This document shows, piece by piece, positions 59,205 through 64,000 of a stretch of 64,000 nucleotides of DNA. Origin of the DNA: a bacterium (lineage in GTDB: Bacteria; Bacillota; Clostridia; Oscillospirales; Oscillospiraceae); contig SFVC01000012.1 of assembly GCA_004560375.1 (NCBI GenBank), positions 1 to 64,000 of the forward strand, in the 5' to 3' direction. The notes under the pieces were generated by a model that made no database searches, was not told the DNA's origin, and was given only the letters and a program-made list of their open reading frames with translations. A program made the translations under genes and the position numbers. The stretch's first letter is position 1. Every line of letters begins with the position of its first letter.

Positions 59205-60797
59205 ATGAAGAAACTGACCGCAATCCTGCTGTCCCTGGTGCTGGCGCTGTCCCTGGCGGTGCCCGCCTTCGCCGACGGACCCGACGGCCCCCCCGCGCCG
59301 GAGGACGTCATCCCCATCAGCGGCGTTCTGGACGGCCTGCCTGGCGGCATCATCGGCGGCGCGGACGGGCCCACCGCGATCATCCCCGGCGGGATCGCCG
59401 ACCCCGACGCCTTCAAGACCGCTCTGGGCGGCGTGCCCGGGCAGATCGGCGTGATGGTGAACGGGGCCTATGTGAAGTTCCCCGACGCCGCCCCTGAGAT
59501 CTCCAGCAGCCGCACCATGATCCCTGTCCGGGCGCTGGTGGAGACCCTGGGCGGCGAGGTGGGCTACCAGGATCGGGTGGTGACCTTCACGCTGGACGGC
59601 ACTGCCTATGAGTTTACCATCGGCAGTGCCGCCGTGAAGGTGAGCTCCACCGGGGAGGACGGCGAGAAGCTGCCCGACATCACCATGGACTGCGCCCCCT
59701 ACATCAAGGGCGGCCGCACCTACGTCCCCATCCGCTTCCTCAGCGAGGCCCTGGGCTATGAGGTGGGCTGGGACGGCGACTTCCAGACCGCCGTGCTGCT
59801 GGATCGGGCGGCGCTGGCGGCGGAGATCGACAAGGACTTCACCATCCTCAACAAGGTGCAGGCCAATCAGGGCGTGGCCATGGAGGAGGGCAAGAACTAC
59901 CAGGCCGACGTGAAGGGGAACCTGACCGTCACCGCCTTCGACACCATCAACGGCAACAAGACCTACACCGCCGACCTGGCCGCCAAGCAGATCTTCAACA
60001 CGGAGGCGGCCAACGCCCAGGTGTCCCTGAAGCTGTCCGACAACGTGAAGGACGAGCTGGTGAAGCTGCTGATCAGCGCCAACGCCCCCGAGGGGGACAC
60101 CGCCGCTGTGAACGAGCAGGTTGGGCTGCTGCTGGACGGCCTGGAGGACATGGAGATCATCCTGACCCGGAAGGGGCTGGGCTGGTTCCGGATGGCCTCT
60201 CTGGATAAGCTGGCCGGGGCGGACAACGTGTGGCTGGGCCTGGATCTGGGCGCTGAGCTGGGCGAGCTGGCCTTTGCCCAGACCGGGGAGGCCACCGTGG
60301 GCTTCGCCCTGACGGGTGTGCTGGACGAGAACTCCGTGATCAGCGTGGCCGCCCTGGACTACACGGTGGAAATGATGGCCGTCCTCTACGGGGACGACAC
60401 CTTTACCACCACCGGCGGCGTGTCCACCCGCACCATCGGCGTGGACGACCTGATGGCGCTGTACGAGGATCTGGATCTCAGCGCCGACGACCTGGAGGAG
60501 GCCAAGGCCGCCTTCAAGGAGTACCAGATCACCATGAAGGTGGACAGCAAGGGTGGGGCTGACGTGACCTGCACCGTGGAGACCGCGGCCCAGGCCGGCG
60601 TGCCCGCCATCAAGCTCACCATGGACGCCAAGCAGGCCGGCGGGAACGCCACCCTGAACATGAGCCTCCACGTGGCCAATCTGTGCGAGGGCAAGCTGAC
60701 CCTCACCCAGACCTGGGGCGCCACCACCCAGACCCCCGAGGATCAGCCCCCCGAGGGCTCCACCGTGGTGGACGCCGGGGCGCTGCTGAATCCCTGA
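59205..60797 (+). CDS. Secreted stalk-domain protein, copy 2 (tandem paralogue)
   Basis: A 530-residue paralogue: signal peptide 1-24 (KKLTAILLSLVLALSLAVPA), a Gly-rich segment GGIIGGADGPTAIIPGG, stalk motifs GVMVNGAYVKFPDAAPEI, SRTMIPVRALVETLGG and GRTYVPIRFLSEALGYEVGW, and the same C-terminal EDQPPEGSTVVDAG. ATG 59205 follows AAGGAGGAA, identical to copy 1, and the 60 bp upstream are also similar, so the duplication included the leader. Function unknown; surface location likely. Confidence 0.82.
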   Translation: MKKLTAILLSLVLALSLAVPAFADGPDGPPAPEDVIPISGVLDGLPGGIIGGADGPTAIIPGGIADPDAFKTALGGVPGQIGVMVNGAYVKFPDAAPEISSSRTMIPVRALVETLGGEVGYQDRVVTFTLDGTAYEFTIGSAAVKVSSTGEDGEKLPDITMDCAPYIKGGRTYVPIRFLSEALGYEVGWDGDFQTAVLLDRAALAAEIDKDFTILNKVQANQGVAMEEGKNYQADVKGNLTVTAFDTINGNKTYTADLAAKQIFNTEAANAQVSLKLSDNVKDELVKLLISANAPEGDTAAVNEQVGLLLDGLEDMEIILTRKGLGWFRMASLDKLAGADNVWLGLDLGAELGELAFAQTGEATVGFALTGVLDENSVISVAALDYTVEMMAVLYGDDTFTTTGGVSTRTIGVDDLMALYEDLDLSADDLEEAKAAFKEYQITMKVDSKGGADVTCTVETAAQAGVPAIKLTMDAKQAGGNATLNMSLHVANLCEGKLTLTQTWGATTQTPEDQPPEGSTVVDAGALLNP

Positions 60798-60807
60798 GTC
60801 ATACAAA

Positions 60808-60834
60808 GCCCTCCCCCCATGAAGGGGGGAGGGC
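60808..60834 (+). terminator. Hairpin after the stalk-domain genes
   Basis: Perfect 11-bp stem GCCCTCCCCCC/GGGGGGAGGGC, ATGAA loop; no T tract, so terminator efficiency is uncertain. Confidence 0.5.
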
Positions 60835-60860
60835 GTCCAAAAGGAAAGGCGTGATCTCCC

Positions 60861-62309
60861 ATGGGTGCGAAGCTCAAACGGAACTGGCCAGCGGCGGCGC
60901 TCCTGGGGGCGCTGCTGCTGTCGATGATCCCCATCCTGCTGGTGGGGGACTGCGCCCACCCCTACGGGGACGACTACGCCTTCTCCGAGTGGATCCACCA
61001 CGCGGCAGCGGACGGGCGCACCCCCCTCACCGCCCTGCTCAACACCGTCAAACGCTACTACTTCGGCTGGCAGGGCACCTACGCCGGGACGGCGGTGATG
61101 GCCCTCCAGCCGGGGCTGATCTCCGAGGGGGCCTACGCCCTCACCCCTGTGGTGATGCTGTCCGCCCTGATCCTGTCCGCCCTGGCCCTGTCCCACACCC
61201 TGCTGCGGCGGTGGCTGGGGCAGAGCCGGGGGGTGTGGCTGGCCTTTACGGCGGGGCTGCTGCTGGTGACCATCCAGTTCCAGCCCAACGCCCACCAGGC
61301 CTTTTTCTGGTGGAACGGCGCCGCCTACTACACCCTGTTCTACTGCTTCACCCTGCTGCTGGCCTCCTGCCTGATCCGGCTCCAGCTCAACCCCGGGAGG
61401 CCGATGCTGTGGCTGGGGTTGGCGGTGGTGCTGGCGGCGGTTATCGGCGGGGGGAACTACGTCTCCGGCCTGTTCGCCTGCCTGCTGACGGCGGGCTTCA
61501 TTCTCCTGACCCTCATCCGGGACAGAAAAGCGGTCTGGCGGCCCATTTTGGTGGAGCTGGTGCTGGTGACGGGCTTCCTCATCAACGCCTTGGCCCCGGG
61601 CAACAGTGTGCGTCAGGCCGCCCACGCCGGGATGAGCCCCCCGAAAGCCGTTTTCTTCTCCGTTGGCCTGGCGGGGGTGGACACGCTGCGCTGGTTCAAC
61701 CTGCCCACCCTGGCGCTGCTGATCTTCCTGATCCCCCTGCTGTGGCGGGCGGCGGGAGGGACGGATTTTTCCTTCCCCCTGCCGGGAGCGGCCACGGTTG
61801 TGCTGTTCCTGGCCCTGGCCTGCCAGAACGCCCCCCATCTCTACGCCCTGGCCGCCCCCGGGCCGGGACGGCTGCGGAATATCGTCTATGACAGCTACCT
61901 CTGGCTGGCCATCCTGTGCCTGGGTTACTGGCTGGGCTGGCTGCGCCGCCGGATGGAACGGCAGGGGCGCACCCCTCCGCCCCGGCTGGGCCGGGGACTG
62001 GCCGCCCTGGGGCTGGCCCTGGGCTGCATCGGCTTTGCCCTCACCCTCCCCAATACCACGTCGGGCCAGTGCGTCCGGGCGCTGGCGGACGGCTCCGCCC
62101 GGGCCTATGACGCCACCATCCTGACGTGGGATCGGATCCTGTCCGACCCCGATTCCGGGCCGGACGTGGTGGTGGACGCCCTGCCCGTTCGCCCGCCCCT
62201 GCTGTACGCCTTCAACCTGGAGGAGAACCCGGAGAACTTCGCCAACATCACCTGCGCCAACTACTACGGCAAGAACACCGTGCGCGCCCTGCCCCCAAAC
62301 CAACAGTAA
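60861..62309 (+). CDS. Polytopic membrane protein (DUF6056-like)
   Basis: A 482-residue integral membrane protein with about ten hydrophobic segments (e.g. AALLGALLLSMIPILLVG, LTPVVMLSALILSALAL, VWLAFTAGLLLVTIQF, FLINALAPGNS). Motifs GDDYAFSEWIHH and FFWWNGAAYYTLFYCF resemble DUF6056 proteins, glycosyltransferase-C-like membrane proteins of gut Firmicutes with no known reaction. An Asp-Asp pair after the first helix could be the metal/donor site of a GT-C fold; this is inference. It ends 12 bp before the parC-like start. Confidence 0.7.
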   Translation: MGAKLKRNWPAAALLGALLLSMIPILLVGDCAHPYGDDYAFSEWIHHAAADGRTPLTALLNTVKRYYFGWQGTYAGTAVMALQPGLISEGAYALTPVVMLSALILSALALSHTLLRRWLGQSRGVWLAFTAGLLLVTIQFQPNAHQAFFWWNGAAYYTLFYCFTLLLASCLIRLQLNPGRPMLWLGLAVVLAAVIGGGNYVSGLFACLLTAGFILLTLIRDRKAVWRPILVELVLVTGFLINALAPGNSVRQAAHAGMSPPKAVFFSVGLAGVDTLRWFNLPTLALLIFLIPLLWRAAGGTDFSFPLPGAATVVLFLALACQNAPHLYALAAPGPGRLRNIVYDSYLWLAILCLGYWLGWLRRRMERQGRTPPPRLGRGLAALGLALGCIGFALTLPNTTSGQCVRALADGSARAYDATILTWDRILSDPDSGPDVVVDALPVRPPLLYAFNLEENPENFANITCANYYGKNTVRALPPNQQ

Positions 62310-62321
62310 GGACTGATCCCA

Positions 62322-64000
62322 TTGGCCAAGAAGAAAACCCCGGAACAGAAGGGGCCCAAAAAGGTGGACAACCCCAACGTCCTGGGCCTGCGGGCCCAGG
62401 TGCTGGAGCAGCCCATCACCGAGACGCTGGAGCTCAACTATATGCCCTACGCCATGTCCGTCATCGTCTCCCGGGCCATCCCGGAGATCGACGGCTTCAA
62501 GCCCTCCCACCGGAAGCTGCTGTACACCATGTACCAGATGAAGCTGCTGGGGGGGAGCCGCACCAAGTCCGCCAACGTGGTGGGGGCCACCATGAAGCTC
62601 AACCCCCACGGGGACGCCGCCATCTACGACACCATGGTGCGCCTGTCCCGGGGCTACGGGGCGCTGCTCCACCCCCTGGTGGACTCCAAGGGCAACTTCG
62701 GCAAGGTGTACTCCCGGGACATGGCCTGGGCCGCTTCCCGATATACGGAGGTGCGCCTTGACCCCATCTGCCAGGAGCTGTTCCGGGACATCGACCAGGA
62801 CGCGGTGGACTTCGTGCCCAACTACGACGGCAAGCTCACCGAGCCCACCCTGCTGCCCACCACCTTCCCCAACGTGCTGGTGTCCGCCAACCAGGGCATT
62901 GCCGTCAGCATGGCGTCCAACCTGTGCGGCTTCAACCTGGGCGAGGTGTGCGACGCGGCCATCGCCTGTATGAAGAACCCCGGGGTGGATCTGCTGGGCA
63001 TTTTGAAGGCCCCGGACTTCTCCACCGGCGGAGAGCTGCTGTACGACGCCACCGGGCTGGCGGAGATCTACCGCACGGGCCGGGGGCCCGTCAAGCTGCG
63101 GGCCAAGTGGCGGTACAGCAAGGCGGACAACGTCATCGAGATCTACGAGATCCCCTACTCCACCACCGTGGAGGCCATCCTGGACAAGGTGGCCGAGCTG
63201 GTGAAGGGGGGCAAAATCCGGGAGATCGCCGATATGCGGGACGAGACGGATCTGAACGGCCTGAAGCTGGCCATCGACCTGAAGCGGGGGACGGATCCGG
63301 AAAAGCTGATGGCCCGCCTGTTCCAGGCCACCCCCCTCCAGGATACCTTCTCCTGCAACTTCAACATCCTCATCGCCGGGGTGCCCCGGGTGATGGGGGT
63401 GGGCGAGATTTTAGAGGAGTGGATCGCCTGGCGGATGGACGGGGTGCGGCGGCGCACCTGGCACGTCTGCAAGAAGAAGGAGGAGAAGCTCCACCTCCTG
63501 AAGGGCTTGAAGCGCATCCTGCTGGACATCGACAAGGCCATCCGCATCATCCGGGAGACGGAGGAGGAGGCCGAGGTGGTGCCCAACCTGATCATCGGCT
63601 TCGGCATCGACCAGATCCAGGCGGAGTACGTGGCGGATATCCGGCTGCGGAACATCAACAAGGAGTATATCCTGAAGCGGACGGAGGAGACCGCCTCCCT
63701 GGAGGACGAGATCGCCGACCTGAAGGAGATCATCAACTCCCCCGACCGGATCAAGCGGATCATCACCGAGGAGCTGCAAAACGTCAAGAAGAAGTACGCC
63801 GTCCCCCGGCGCACCGAGATCGTCTACGAGTACCAGCAGGCGGTGGAGGTGCAGGCCGCGGCAGCGGAGGAGATCCCCGCCTACCCGGTGAACGTGTTCA
63901 TCTCCAAGGAGGGGTACTTCAAGAAGATCACCCCCCAGTCCCTCCGCATGAGCGGCGAGCAGAAGTACAAGGAGGGGGACGGCCCCTACCTCCAGTGGGA
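62322..64000 (+). CDS. parC: Divergent type IIA topoisomerase subunit A (ParC/GyrA-like), 3' end cut by window
   Basis: Open to the end of the window, 559 codons seen. DNA-cleavage subunit: LNYMPYAMSVIVSRAIPEIDGFKPSHRKLLYTM, LNPHGDAAIYDTMVRLSRGYG, VDSKGNFGKVYSRDMAWAASRYTEVRL (catalytic Tyr in SRYTEVR), then LPTTFPNVLVSANQGIAVSMASNL and the coiled-coil/C-gate region (quoted in pieces in full agreement with GyrA/ParC). At the position of the quinolone-contact serine (HPHGDS) it has NPHGDA. TTG start with AAGGA 9 nt upstream. Pairs with the ParE-like gene; the two are separated by three secreted/membrane genes. Confidence 0.9.
   Translation, partial: MAKKKTPEQKGPKKVDNPNVLGLRAQVLEQPITETLELNYMPYAMSVIVSRAIPEIDGFKPSHRKLLYTMYQMKLLGGSRTKSANVVGATMKLNPHGDAAIYDTMVRLSRGYGALLHPLVDSKGNFGKVYSRDMAWAASRYTEVRLDPICQELFRDIDQDAVDFVPNYDGKLTEPTLLPTTFPNVLVSANQGIAVSMASNLCGFNLGEVCDAAIACMKNPGVDLLGILKAPDFSTGGELLYDATGLAEIYRTGRGPVKLRAKWRYSKADNVIEIYEIPYSTTVEAILDKVAELVKGGKIREIADMRDETDLNGLKLAIDLKRGTDPEKLMARLFQATPLQDTFSCNFNILIAGVPRVMGVGEILEEWIAWRMDGVRRRTWHVCKKKEEKLHLLKGLKRILLDIDKAIRIIRETEEEAEVVPNLIIGFGIDQIQAEYVADIRLRNINKEYILKRTEETASLEDEIADLKEIINSPDRIKRIITEELQNVKKKYAVPRRTEIVYEYQQAVEVQAAAAEEIPAYPVNVFISKEGYFKKITPQSLRMSGEQKYKEGDGPYLQW

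Noticed and set aside
59115..62672. 1185-codon antisense frame spanning several genes
   Set aside because: Runs across the stalk-domain, membrane and topoisomerase genes; composition is that of codon-position shadow.

Overview
The window is GC-rich chromosomal DNA of a spore-forming anaerobic Firmicute, most likely an Oscillospiraceae-type gut Clostridium (Flavonifractor/Oscillibacter/Lawsonibacter-like). Evidence: a germination protease, Noc, a PerR-rubrerythrin pair, ThlA/CoA-transferase genes, SLH-domain surface proteins, sigma-A type promoters (TTGACA/TATAAT-like, 17-bp spacers) and strong Shine-Dalgarno sites with frequent GTG/TTG starts. The genus assignment is inference from gene content.

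Layout. 1-0.4 kb: 3' end of a large serine recombinase (edge of a mobile element). 0.5-12.8 kb: housekeeping and stress genes (rpsT, gpr, perR-rubrerythrin, a giant Sel1-repeat protein, an SLH surface protein, psuK-psuG, a PrsA-like foldase lipoprotein, noc). 13-15.7 kb: thlA-ctfA-ctfB operon. 16-18.2 kb: a transglutaminase/SLH surface protein broken by a 53-base C tract. 18.2-21.1 kb: P-type cation ATPase behind a yybP-ykoY (Mn2+) riboswitch. 21.2-30.9 kb: aroK, a DEAD-box helicase, a metallophosphoesterase, a small XRE module bracketed by inverted repeats, mnmG with an aminoglycoside acetyltransferase-like gene, a divergent MurT/GatD pair and an ElaA-like acetyltransferase. 30.9-39.8 kb: ABC exporter fusion, htpG with a perfect CIRCE operator, murA, a WalJ-like hydrolase and rlmH.

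39.9-53.1 kb is the most striking part: a compact, one-direction, terminator-bounded PBSX-like contractile phage module with packaging, capsid, portal, protease, sheath, tube and baseplate genes. I see no integrase, repressor, replication, lysis, tail-fibre or normal-length tape-measure gene in it. Its base composition matches the host and it sits between the core genes rlmH and mreB, which suggests a domesticated particle (gene-transfer-agent or PBSX type). It carries a near-textbook -1 frameshift signal in the tail assembly chaperone. Directly after it lies an unidentified, highly structured RNA of about 300 nt with its own promoter and terminator.

53.5-64 kb: a small ABM-like protein, mreB, and a divergent type IIA topoisomerase (parE and parC-like) whose two genes are separated by two duplicated stalk-domain secreted proteins and a polytopic membrane protein.

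Several repeat families run through intergenic DNA: a 76-bp palindrome (three copies, one inside a helicase ORF in frame), a roughly 280-bp two-hairpin element (four copies in two inverted pairs, with covarying stems), and a short GCGTGACAA-type motif.
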